DNA of 64,000 nucleotides. Origin: DSWT01 sp035420085. Its GTDB lineage: Bacteria > Chloroflexota > Anaerolineae > B4-G1 > SLSP01. A model generated the notes under the pieces. The model worked only from the letters and a program-made list of their open reading frames with translations, did not search any database and had not been told where the DNA came from. A program made the position numbers and the translations under genes. The DNA lies in NCBI GenBank assembly GCA_035420085.1, contig DAOLUH010000013.1, positions 1 to 64,000 on the forward strand, in the 5' to 3' direction. Positions 24,939 to 33,993 of the stretch are shown here, in pieces; the first letter of the stretch is position 1, and every line of letters starts with the position of its first letter.

Positions 24939-26231
24939 ATGAGAAGATATGTTCTAGCATTTGCTTGTTTGCTGGCAGTCGTGATTGCCGCTGGATGCCA
25001 ACCTGCATCTCCTCCTCCAACACAACTCGAGGCAACCACGACAGCACCCGCCGCGACGGTCGCTGCCACCCATACTCCACATCCAATGGAGACGCCAATC
25101 CCCACAGCCGAACCCGACGCCACCGCAACACCCGCACCGGCCGAGACCGCGTCGCCACTCCCCACCGCGACGGCGCAGCCCACGCGCGTCGTCCCACCAG
25201 CGGAGCCGATCACGCTGCCACCGGGATTTGGCATCTCGGTGTTCGCGGAAGGGTTGTCCAATCCACGCATGATGACGGTGGGGCCTGACGGACAGCTCTA
25301 CGTGGCCGAGCGCGGCGCGGGACGCATTATTCGTCTGCCCGACCGTGACGGCGACGGCGTAGCCGACACTATCGAGGTGGTCGTCGATGGATTGCGTGCG
25401 CCCAGCAGCATCGCCTTCTACCGGGATGGTTCGCTCTACGCCGGCGAGACGACGCGGGTTTTGCGCCTGACTGAGCCGGATAATAACGGCGTTTTCCAAA
25501 CGCGGGAGGTCGTCGTCGATGGGCTGCCCGAAGGCGGTCACAACACGCGCACGGTGCTCTTCAGCCCCGATTGGGAGTACCTCTTTGTTTCGGTGGGATC
25601 GTCGTGCAACGTCTGCAGCGAAGCAGATGAGCGACGCGCGACGATCATGCGCTACAACCCCGATGGCAGCGGCGAGCAGGTTTACGCCCAGGGTCTGCGC
25701 AACGCCGTCGGCATCGTCTTCCGGCCGGGAACCGACGAATTGTGGGCGACGAACAACGGGCGCGATCGGATGGGCGACGACCTGCCGCCCGAAACGATCT
25801 ACCTGGTCCGGCAAGGCGACGACGCGGGCTGGCCACGCTGCCATGCCGGGCGCATCAGCGACCCGGACTTCGGCGGGCCTGGCGCTTGCGACGGCGTCGC
25901 CGCGCCCGCCGTCGAGATGCAGGCGCACTCCGCACCGTTGGGCCTCACGTTCTACACCGGCGAGCAGTTCCCGGAGTCCTATCGCGGGCATCTGTTCGTT
26001 GCGTTTCACGGCTCGTGGAATCGCAGCGTCCCCACAGGGTACAAAGTGGTGGGCATCCCGATGGAGAACGGGACGCCCGGCCGGGTGTATGACTTTGCCG
26101 CCGGGTGGCTGCGGCCAAATGGCACTCGCTGGGGCCGGCCCGTCGATGTGCAGACCGGCGCGGATGGCAGCCTGTTCGTGTCGGACGACGGGGAGGGCAG
26201 AATCTATCGCATTTTCTATGCGGGCGAATAA
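24939..26231 (+). CDS. Lipoprotein glucose/sorbosone dehydrogenase-like (PQQ-type beta-propeller)
   Basis: This is a 430-residue lipoprotein with a GGAGG site 5 bases before the ATG. The signal peptide MRRYVLAFACLLAVVIAAGC ends in a lipobox, with Cys20 as the lipidated residue. A Thr/Pro/Ala-rich spacer (about 21-85) follows. The rest is a beta-propeller of the glucose/sorbosone dehydrogenase family: GFGISVFAEGLSNPRMM, GQLYVAERGAGRI, RDGDGVADTIEVVVDGL, LRNAVGIVFRPGTDELWATNNGRD-type sequence, and FVAFHGSWNRSVPTGYKVV near the C-terminus. These enzymes oxidise sugars or aldoses with PQQ outside the membrane; related members have lost activity, so the catalytic role is inferred. It stands alone on its strand, before the arabinofuranosidase. 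Confidence 0.88.
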   Translation: MRRYVLAFACLLAVVIAAGCQPASPPPTQLEATTTAPAATVAATHTPHPMETPIPTAEPDATATPAPAETASPLPTATAQPTRVVPPAEPITLPPGFGISVFAEGLSNPRMMTVGPDGQLYVAERGAGRIIRLPDRDGDGVADTIEVVVDGLRAPSSIAFYRDGSLYAGETTRVLRLTEPDNNGVFQTREVVVDGLPEGGHNTRTVLFSPDWEYLFVSVGSSCNVCSEADERRATIMRYNPDGSGEQVYAQGLRNAVGIVFRPGTDELWATNNGRDRMGDDLPPETIYLVRQGDDAGWPRCHAGRISDPDFGGPGACDGVAAPAVEMQAHSAPLGLTFYTGEQFPESYRGHLFVAFHGSWNRSVPTGYKVVGIPMENGTPGRVYDFAAGWLRPNGTRWGRPVDVQTGADGSLFVSDDGEGRIYRIFYAGE

Positions 26232-26276
26232 CCCGGTTGACAGCAAGAGACTTCCGCCAGCAGCCTGATTGAATTG

Positions 26277-26400
26277 TGATATATTAGGTCAGGTACAGAT
26301 ATTCCGGTTCTTTACCGGCTGAAGTCCGGTGGATACCTGTACATACCGGCTATTGAGCGCGAGCCGGCCTGGCAGGAATAGTAAACCCGCTACTGTTGCG
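26277..26400 (+). promoter_or_regulatory. Extended -10 promoter and structured leader of arabinofuranosidase gene
   Basis: An extended -10 (TGA then TATATT at 26280-26285) would start RNA near 26292, exactly where a structured segment begins. GTACAG (26293-26298) pairs with CTGTAC (26337-26342). Inside lie competing CCGG boxes at 26304, 26315 and 26326; a second hairpin CCGGCT (26346-26351)/AGCCGG (26362-26367) follows. The 3' part reads AACCCGCTACTGTTGCGG. The mutually exclusive pairings could form a switch. It is not a match to riboswitch consensuses I know. Confidence 0.4.
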
Positions 26401-26432
26401 GAGAATTCAGACTAAAGGAAAAGGTGATTGAG

Positions 26433-27929
<1,497 letters not shown>

Positions 27930-27953
27930 AAACCTGTATGGAAAACCTTGAAG

Positions 27954-27994
27954 CCTAAGGGGATGGCAATCTGCTTGCTTGCCATCCCCTTAGG
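27954..27994. terminator. Terminator-like hairpin between convergent genes
   Basis: A perfect 16-bp stem (CCTAAGGGGATGGCAA at 27954-27969, complement at 27979-27994) has a 9-base loop. It sits directly between the abfA stop and the end of the minus-strand remnant. T runs are short on both sides. Confidence 0.65.
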
Positions 27995-27996
27995 TT

Positions 27997-28351
27997 TCAT
28001 GATCGGATGATCAACGGCAGGTAAACCAGCCGCACGGTAGAGCAACTGCCCTGGCGCGATTGCAGTCCTCCGCGACGATCGAGTAGGCGTAAGTCCTCCC
28101 CATCGTCGAATGGCTGCTCGCGCCAAATCCCTCGCATGCCACTTTGAAACCCTGAACGTGCATCTCGTTGTCTACATACAAACAGTCTTGGAAAAAACCA
28201 CGATACACCGCCCGGATGCGGCTGTTGATCGTGACGGTCATCACCAGCATGTAAGTGGCCGGCGCGCTGGAGACGGCTGGTGGCAGGTTGGCAAATAGCT
28301 GCTCACAAAGCCGATGTTCGGGCTGGCGACTATAATTTTTCGGCGTAACAT
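27997..28351 (-). pseudogene. Decayed exported-protein gene with YLP-type tail
   Basis: An ATG at 28351 follows GGAGGGAGT and begins MLRRKIIVASPNIG, but that frame stops after 36 codons. A second frame then carries plausible secreted-protein sequence (CLYVDNEMHVQGFKVACEG, TYAYSIVAEDCNRAR). A shift to the third frame at about 28040-28060 gives CSTVRLVYLPLIIRS and a stop at 27997. That ending resembles the YLP tail of the exported protein at 23000-24556. I therefore read the segment as a gene broken by at least two indels, formerly an exported protein. A single continuous 174-residue frame (28011-28535) also exists but ignores both signals. The rest of the gap 28352-28507 is AT-rich with no gene seen. 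Confidence 0.4.
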
Positions 28352-28507
28352 ACTCCCTCCACAATGACCGGCGAACAGTCCCCCCTATCCTCAAAGGATA
28401 TAGGGTAGGCAATTTCCATTCACCATATTTTCCATTACAATATGAATACCAAACCAACATCCCTACTTCCAAACAAAAGCTTTGTTTAACAACAAAAGGA
28501 GGGTCAC

Positions 28508-29821
28508 ATGTCCGGGTGGATGGGCAAAACGACAACTGATCTCAATTTGCGGGCGGGCACAGGATTGGAATACCCAATCCTTGCGATGCTGGCCGAGGGG
28601 ACGGTGTTCGACATTCTGGGCGAGGTGGGAAGCAACTGGCTGCACGTCAGCGTGGGCGGGCAGGAAGGCTACGTCTTCCGCAGCTACACGCAACTGCCGC
28701 GCGCCGGTAAAACCGCCACGGCGGTTGCAGTACGCAACACGCCCGGCGAAACCCTGCCCATCGTCACGGCGCTGTACGAAGACACGCAACTGCTCGTCTT
28801 TGGCGAGGAGGGCGGTTGGTATGACGTCATCGCGCTCGGTATGCCCGGCTACGTCCCAGCGGAGGCCATTCTGTTCCCGCAGATCGGGAGAACCACCGAT
28901 TTCGTCAATCTGCGCGCGGGATCGAGCACCGAGAGCAAAATTCTCGAAGTGCTGTCACCCGGCACGCAGGTTCACGTCTGGCAGCATCAAGGCGATTGGA
29001 TGTACATCGCAGATACAGTACGCTCAGGGCATCTCTACAGCGGTTTTGTGCAGTTGGAGGCCGCGCCGACGGTAGAAAAGGAGAGCGAGAAGCCTAAACC
29101 GATCCCCGAAGTTTCCCTGGAGCCGCTGGAGATCGAGAAAATCAAGCCCGGCGTCAACCGCACCTACATTGAGCGCCAGGTGGCCGACCTGTGGAACCGG
29201 ATGGGCGGTCTGCTCAAGGCGTTAGCCGACCAACTGGACATTGATCCCGCCGCCGCCGTCGCCGTGTTGACGGTGGAATCCGGCGGGCGCGCCTTCGACG
29301 CCAACGGGCGAATGATCATCCGCTTCGAGAACCACGTCTTCTACGACCGCTGGGGCAAAGACAATCAAGGCATCTACCAACAGCATTTTCAATTCAACAG
29401 CGGGCAGCGCTGGACAGGCCATACCTGGCGCCCTGCGCCGAACGATATGTGGCGCAACGGGCACACCAGCCAGGATGAGGAATGGCGCGTCTTTGAGTTT
29501 GCCCGCAGCCTGAACGATACGGCGGCCAAGCTCTCCATCAGCATGGGCGGCGCGCAGATTATGGGCTTCAACTACGCCGCGCTCGGCTACGACTCCGTCC
29601 AGCAGATGTTCGACGCCTTCTCCCGCAGTGAACGCGAACAGATCATCGGCTTCTTCAACTTCCTGCGGGGGCGCACTACGGAGTCCAAACGCATCGCCGC
29701 CCTGCAAGCTCTGGACTTCGTCACCTTCGCGCAGCTATATAACGGCATCGGCCAGGCCGCCCAATACAGCGCGGCCATCCAGAGCGCCTACGATACGTAC
29801 TACCGGCTACGGCAGAGCTGA
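28508..29821 (+). CDS. SH3-domain N-acetylmuramidase (DUF3380 endolysin-type)
   Basis: This is a 437-residue protein with three bacterial SH3 domains (about 8-64, 70-125 and 130-185; DLNLRAGTGLEYPIL, AVAVRNTPGETLPIV, DFVNLRAGSSTESKI), an acidic/proline linker (187-210) and a C-terminal N-acetylmuramidase domain (about 218-435). The likely catalytic Glu257 lies in VLTVESGGRAF. WRPAPNDMWRNGHTSQDEEW and AAKLSISMGGAQIMGFNY are typical of the DUF3380 muramidase that cleaves peptidoglycan glycan strands. GGAGGGTCAC precedes the ATG. There is no signal peptide, unusual for a wall hydrolase with SH3 targeting domains; it may need a holin-like or non-classical route, or be released on lysis. No phage structural genes are next to it. 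Confidence 0.88.
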   Translation: MSGWMGKTTTDLNLRAGTGLEYPILAMLAEGTVFDILGEVGSNWLHVSVGGQEGYVFRSYTQLPRAGKTATAVAVRNTPGETLPIVTALYEDTQLLVFGEEGGWYDVIALGMPGYVPAEAILFPQIGRTTDFVNLRAGSSTESKILEVLSPGTQVHVWQHQGDWMYIADTVRSGHLYSGFVQLEAAPTVEKESEKPKPIPEVSLEPLEIEKIKPGVNRTYIERQVADLWNRMGGLLKALADQLDIDPAAAVAVLTVESGGRAFDANGRMIIRFENHVFYDRWGKDNQGIYQQHFQFNSGQRWTGHTWRPAPNDMWRNGHTSQDEEWRVFEFARSLNDTAAKLSISMGGAQIMGFNYAALGYDSVQQMFDAFSRSEREQIIGFFNFLRGRTTESKRIAALQALDFVTFAQLYNGIGQAAQYSAAIQSAYDTYYRLRQS

Positions 29822-29848
29822 TACACCCTTGTGAAGTAGAACGGAGCC

Positions 29849-29963
29849 CGGATTGAACGGATCGGACGGATCGGACGGATGAAGACGGATTTTCTCGCTG
29901 GTGCTACATTCAGGCAAGCATTTTCTGGTCACTATCTATCCGATCCGTTACATCCGTCTACTC
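29849..29963. repeat. ATCCGTT-type repeat block, imperfect inverted
   Basis: Left part 29850-29890 repeats GGATCGGACGGATCGGACGGA; right part 29936-29961 carries TATCCGATCCGTTACATCCG. This is the same word family as at 5792-5852 and 57677-57731. It lies between the muramidase and the integron-like cassette. Confidence 0.7.
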
Positions 29964-30002
29964 CATGTTGGGTTGTTTCTCCAAAGAATACGATACTCAT
30001 AA

Positions 30003-31064
30003 ATGGAAACTTCCATCATTGATATAAAGACCGCGCCACCTATCGCTGGATTACACTTTCGTCATTTTCAAGGTGAGGGTGATTATTCTCAAGTTGCGGC
30101 TGTGTTAACTGCAAGTGAAGCGGCAGACAATGTAGTGCGTCATGTAAAGGCGGATGATATCGCAAATGCCTATCAACACCTAAACAATTGCGACCCTTTC
30201 AGGGATATTGTTGTTGCTGAAATTTTCGAAAAAATAGTTGGATATGCGCGTGGCTGGTGGGAAAACGATACAAATTCTGGGCGGTTGTACCACCATAATG
30301 GTTTTCTTGTTCCTGAATGGCGACGAAAAGGTATCGGTACTGCGATGTTGCTTTGGATGGAAAACCATCTTCGTGAACTAGCCGAGTCCCATCATCCGAA
30401 AAGTGATTACACTTTTCAGGTTAATGTGACGCAATTTCAAATAGGTACTGCCACCATGTTGGAACGCGCAGGTTATCAGCCTGCACGCTACTTTTATGAA
30501 ATGGTGCGCCCCTCTCTCGAGGGTATTATCGAGTTTCCGTTGCCAGATGGTTTAGAAATTCGCCCAGTAGCATCCAGCCACTATCAAGCCATTTGGAAAT
30601 CAGTTGATGATACCAGTAAAGACGAATGGGGATACAAAGAACCAACAGATGAGGATTATCAAGAATGGTTGGCAAGTCCGCACTTTCAGCCCCATCTCTG
30701 GCAAGTGGCTTGGGATATAGCCACCAATCAGATTGTCGGTCACGTTCTGACATTTGTTGATAATGACGAAAACGAACAATTCAATAGAAAACGTGGTTAC
30801 ACAGAAGGCATTGGCGTTGACCCATCTTGGCGCCGACGTGGAGTTGCCCGCGCCTTGATTAGCCATAGCCTTCAAGCGCAAAAAGCCGTTGGAATGAGAG
30901 AATCCGCTTTGGCTGCTGATAGTGACAACACAAGCAATGTCATACGGCTGTACGAAAGTTGTGGTTTTCAGATTATCAAGCGCGATACCATATACCGAAA
31001 GCATTTTTCGTTCACAAAACAGCCCAACTCCCGCGTGCAGGCGACTCGCTACGCGAGCGGCTGA
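30003..31064 (+). CDS. Tandem GNAT N-acetyltransferase
   Basis: This 353-residue protein contains two GNAT folds. The first (about 18-160) has the acetyl-CoA-binding loop RRKGIGTAML after HHNGFLVPEW; the second (about 180-340) has RRRGVARALI after YTEGIGVDPSW and ends with NTSNVIRLYESCGF, a classical GNAT C-terminal motif. It should transfer an acetyl group to an amine substrate that cannot be predicted; mycothiol-synthase-like double-GNAT proteins have the same architecture. The last 14 residues (QPNSRVQATRYASG) are encoded by the attC-like element, not by the enzyme fold. Codon and base use are AT-richer than its neighbours, supporting acquisition by transfer. No clear ribosome site precedes the ATG. 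Confidence 0.85.
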   Translation: METSIIDIKTAPPIAGLHFRHFQGEGDYSQVAAVLTASEAADNVVRHVKADDIANAYQHLNNCDPFRDIVVAEIFEKIVGYARGWWENDTNSGRLYHHNGFLVPEWRRKGIGTAMLLWMENHLRELAESHHPKSDYTFQVNVTQFQIGTATMLERAGYQPARYFYEMVRPSLEGIIEFPLPDGLEIRPVASSHYQAIWKSVDDTSKDEWGYKEPTDEDYQEWLASPHFQPHLWQVAWDIATNQIVGHVLTFVDNDENEQFNRKRGYTEGIGVDPSWRRRGVARALISHSLQAQKAVGMRESALAADSDNTSNVIRLYESCGFQIIKRDTIYRKHFSFTKQPNSRVQATRYASG

Positions 31065-31079
31065 CGCGGAACGTTAGCC
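31022..31079 (+). repeat. attC-like recombination site
   Basis: Elements in order: R'' GCCCAAC (31022-31028), L'' TCCCGCGTGCAG (31029-31040), a central self-complementary segment with CTCGCTACGCGAG (31045-31057), L' CTGACGCGGA (31061-31070) and R' GTTAGCC (31073-31079). L'' and L' pair with two unpaired bases in L'', mimicking the extrahelical bases that orient attC. The size (58 bases) is at the short end of known attC sites. Confidence 0.5.
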
Positions 31080-31145
31080 AACCTTTTTGAGAATCAGAAA
31101 TGCCAAAAGATAGAGTGAATGACCACCAGCTCTGGTGGTGACCAT

Positions 31146-32726
31146 TTACCCCACTGCCACGCACGCGCCGCGCTTGTCAATGCTGGTGACGACGGCTCCA
31201 CGCGCAAAAGGGTTATTCTTGAGATGCGGCGCATCGAGCAGGCCGGTCGTCACCGCCCGCGCCAGCGTCGCCGGATCGGTCAGCGGGTCAACCACGCCGG
31301 GTTCGGCCAACGCCACAATCTGCGCCAGCATCGCCCGCGCCTCGCGCACCAGCTCGTCCTTGCGCGCCTGCACTGCCGGGTCTGCCGTCATGTCGGGCTG
31401 ACCGCGCAGCGCGTTGTCGATGGCCCGCCGCGCCATCGCGCTCGCGGTGATGATGTCCTCGGCGGTGGCGGCGTGATGCGCTTCCGTGTGCCCCACGATA
31501 TGAACGATGTGCGGCTTCAGCGCCATCTGCACGTAGATGCTCGCCGCCAGGTGCGCGCGCGCCGCGTCGTCATCCAGCGGATAGCTCAGCAGGCCCGTGC
31601 GCGTCTGCTTCCAGATACGGAAATCCGGGCCGGCCAACGGCGCGATCAGTTCGAGGATGGCCAGCATCTTCGCCAAATCCATCGCGTCCGAGAGGCCCGG
31701 CGGGCTGTTGAACATCAACTGCGCGATGTAGTCGCGCACGCCGAACGCCTTCGCGTTGTGCGCCGAAAGGTATGCCGCGACGACGGAAACCACGTCCAGC
31801 GCGTCACGCATGCCCCAATGATGCGGCTCGTTCAGCTCCACCGGGATGTCGCGCGCGCCGTACCACGCCATCACCCGCTGGTGCTCGCGGATCGAGCCTT
31901 CCAGATCCCACGGCCCGCGCCCGTCCATCTGGTTGAACCAAAAGAGCGGGATAGCGCACCAGGCGATGTTGATCGTCTCGACGTAGACTTCCGCCAGGCG
32001 GATGAAGTCGTCGGTGCCGGAATAGGTGCGCAGCAGCGGGTAGTTGCCGCGCCGGCTGGCCTCGTAGAGCGCGCGGTAATCGGCGGCGCCGCGCACGGGC
32101 ACGCCGCCGGCCCCTTTGCGCCGCACGTCCTGCCGCTCCGGGTGGAAGAAGTGCTCCTGCGCGTCCTGGTCGATGCCCAGGGAGATCACGTCCAGCGCGT
32201 GCGCCTCGGCAATTTTGGCGATGCCGTCCAGCGTCGCCTCCATCGTCGGCAGGCCGAAGTGGTGGCGCAGGATGGGGTACGGCGCTTTCCAGGCGATGCG
32301 TTCCACGGTCGTCTGGGGGAAATCGGCCTCGACAGCCTGCGTGCGCTCCTGCCCTTTGAGGTACGCCAGCACCGCATCCGGCGGCTCACTGCCATCGAAA
32401 ACCCGCTCGAAGAAACCGATGGCCCGCGCGCGCTCGGCGACCGGGGGCGTACCGCCGAAGGTAAACCGCACCCCGGCACTGCGCAGCTCATCCGCCGCTT
32501 CGGCGAAATCGGCCAGCAGCCGCTCGCCGGTTTCCGGCGTCAGCCGGTACGAAACACCGACGAGGTCCGCCTGCTCGCGGCGCGCCGCTTCCAGCAGCGC
32601 CTCCACCGACACCGCCGGGCCAAGGAACACCGTCCGCCACCCCGCCGCCTCCGCCAGCCGCAGGAAGTTCATCACCCCGGCCACATGCACGCACTCCCCC
32701 AACGCCCCCGCCACGACTGTCTTCAT
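31146..32726 (-). CDS. B12-binding domain fused to glutamate-mutase-like barrel
   Basis: This is a 526-residue protein. I start it at the ATG at 32726 (MKTVVAGALGECVHVAGV); the longer frame crosses unlikely sequence. Residues 1-125 look like a cobalamin-binding domain: candidate lower ligand His14 in CVHVAG (the usual Asp of DxHxxG reads Cys here), LVGVSYRL for the SxL motif and FTFGG for GG. The remainder (about 150-500) resembles the TIM barrel of glutamate mutase subunit E, for example ELNEPHHWGMRDALDVV and QLMFNSPPGLSDAMDLAK. Ordinary glutamate mutase has these as two polypeptides, with the B12 subunit separate. The substrate is unknown. It follows the opine-dehydrogenase-like gene on the same strand, across 153 bases of tandem repeat. 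Confidence 0.7.
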   Translation of the reverse strand: MKTVVAGALGECVHVAGVMNFLRLAEAAGWRTVFLGPAVSVEALLEAARREQADLVGVSYRLTPETGERLLADFAEAADELRSAGVRFTFGGTPPVAERARAIGFFERVFDGSEPPDAVLAYLKGQERTQAVEADFPQTTVERIAWKAPYPILRHHFGLPTMEATLDGIAKIAEAHALDVISLGIDQDAQEHFFHPERQDVRRKGAGGVPVRGAADYRALYEASRRGNYPLLRTYSGTDDFIRLAEVYVETINIAWCAIPLFWFNQMDGRGPWDLEGSIREHQRVMAWYGARDIPVELNEPHHWGMRDALDVVSVVAAYLSAHNAKAFGVRDYIAQLMFNSPPGLSDAMDLAKMLAILELIAPLAGPDFRIWKQTRTGLLSYPLDDDAARAHLAASIYVQMALKPHIVHIVGHTEAHHAATAEDIITASAMARRAIDNALRGQPDMTADPAVQARKDELVREARAMLAQIVALAEPGVVDPLTDPATLARAVTTGLLDAPHLKNNPFARGAVVTSIDKRGACVAVG

Positions 32727-32811
32727 CCTTCGCCTCTCCGTAACTGGTAATCGGTCATCAGGGATTGGGCAGTAGGTATCCATAGATTCACCGAATTGCC
32801 CCATTCGCTGA

Positions 32812-32880
32812 TTCGCTCATTCGTTGATCCTTCATTCGCTGATTCGCTGATTCTTCATTCGCTCATTCGCTGATTCGCCC
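32812..32880. repeat. ATTCGCTG/ATTCGCTC tandem repeat
   Basis: About eight copies of a 7-8-base unit (ATTCGCT plus G or C) occupy the gap between the opine-dehydrogenase-like gene and the B12 protein gene. The last copy reaches the stop codon of the former at 32880. Confidence 0.8.
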
Positions 32881-33983
32881 TACCGCTCCCCCGTCTCCAC
32901 GTAATGATGCAGTTCCGACACCGAAATGCCCTTGATGCCTAGCCGCTCCAATGTACGCCCGGTACGCCAGTAATCCGTCCCATGAACGATGTTCCCCAGG
33001 TTGATGATCGAACGGATGCACGTCGTATCCACGCCGTACTGTTGGCCGATCAGGGCGATGGGCACCAGGCTGCATGGCACATCCTCGAAGATGTAACGAT
33101 GTTGGATGCGGTTCGGCGCTTTGATGCCGCCGTAGCCGGGGTTGGCGTGCATCGCTTCGTAGAGATTGCCGCCCACCGCACCATACGCCCGCTCCAGCCA
33201 TTCCTCCGCCGTCTGCGCGCGGATGCCCACCGCCGAGGCGACGGTCACGCGCTCACGGTCCAGCGCCGCCAGCACCCGCGAGGTCGCCGGAGTGACGCCG
33301 TCCATGTAGAACTCAAAGTCCCCCTGCCGCGCCTCGATCCACCCGGCGCTGAGCAAGGTCAGCGCGGGATGGAAAATGGCGCCCATGTTGTTCAAGCTCG
33401 TATAGAGCACGTTCTTGGCGGAGACAAACTGCGGGTAGACCTGCGTGAGCAACGCCAGCCCCTCCTGCGTGCGGGTCGCGGGGAACGCGGCGACTGGCAC
33501 GGAGAACTTCGTGCGGAAGATGCGCGCTTCTGCCGGCCCGTTGCTGCGCGCGGCGAAGAGGAAGGTTTCCGCTTCGCAGATGATAGGCTTGCAGTTGCAC
33601 CCGCCTTCGACGAGCGCCTGCATAAACTCCAGCGCGCCGCCGGTCCGCCCGGGATGCAGCACGACGACGTGTGCACTGTTCAAGTACGGCGCCGCCGACA
33701 GCGCAATATCCCGGTGCCCCGAAGCCGGAACAACCACCATCACCAGTTCCACATCCTGCAACGCCTCGCCCATATCGGCAGTGATTTTGTGCAAAGGCGC
33801 GACAACGTTGCGCCCATCTTCGGTTTGCAGCTCGATGGCCCCGCGCATATCCACGCCTTCAATTCTGGCGTAGGTGCGATTGTAAAGTGTCACTTGAAAC
33901 CCGCGCGAGGCCATTTCGGCAGCCATCGCCTTTCCGCCGTGCCCGGCGCCGAGAACGGCGACCCGTGTAACTTTTTGTTCCAT
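32880..33983 (-). CDS. Octopine/nopaline dehydrogenase-family protein
   Basis: This is a 367-residue oxidoreductase. The ATG at 33983 (MEQKVTRVAVLGAGHGGKAMA) has AAAGGAG upstream; the nucleotide-binding GxGxxG motif reads GAGHGG at residues 12-17. ELVMVVVPASGHRDIA and VVLHPGRTGGALEF belong to the Rossmann domain. The C-terminal helical NAD/NADP octopine-nopaline dehydrogenase domain contains NNMGAIFHPALTLLSAG and a conserved His. Enzymes of the family reductively join an amino acid to a 2-oxoacid. It starts 10 bases after the glycosyltransferase gene ends, on the same strand, and precedes the B12-binding mutase-like gene. The real substrates are not predictable. Confidence 0.85.
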   Translation of the reverse strand: MEQKVTRVAVLGAGHGGKAMAAEMASRGFQVTLYNRTYARIEGVDMRGAIELQTEDGRNVVAPLHKITADMGEALQDVELVMVVVPASGHRDIALSAAPYLNSAHVVVLHPGRTGGALEFMQALVEGGCNCKPIICEAETFLFAARSNGPAEARIFRTKFSVPVAAFPATRTQEGLALLTQVYPQFVSAKNVLYTSLNNMGAIFHPALTLLSAGWIEARQGDFEFYMDGVTPATSRVLAALDRERVTVASAVGIRAQTAEEWLERAYGAVGGNLYEAMHANPGYGGIKAPNRIQHRYIFEDVPCSLVPIALIGQQYGVDTTCIRSIINLGNIVHGTDYWRTGRTLERLGIKGISVSELHHYVETGER

Positions 33984-33993
33984 GGCGCTCCTT

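Larger units (their letters stand above)
29967..31079 (+). mobile_element. Solitary integron-type gene cassette (GNAT gene plus attC-like site)
   Basis: A GTTGGGT core (29967-29973, fits GTTRRRY) precedes the GNAT gene and an attC-like element (31022-31079) ends it with GTTAGCC. The interval is 1.1 kb, carries one gene in the attC orientation, has markedly lower GC than its surroundings, and the gene's stop codon lies inside the attC element, all usual for integron cassettes. No integrase gene is in the window. The terminal core departs from the GTTRRRY consensus at one base, so this is a candidate, not a proven cassette. Confidence 0.5.

Noticed and set aside
26281..26400. Cobalamin riboswitch before the arabinofuranosidase (CCGCTACTGT resembles the B12-box ending)
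   Set aside because: The order and spacing of the conserved blocks do not fit: the CTGAAGTCCGG part lies about 60 bases from AACCCGCTACTGT, the usual GGTGCC opening is missing, and the downstream gene has no B12 connection.
28011..28535. Intact 174-residue minus-strand gene
   Set aside because: The best start signal and the recognisable C-terminal tail are both in other frames, and the first 60 residues of the long frame look non-coding. Listed as a pseudogene instead.
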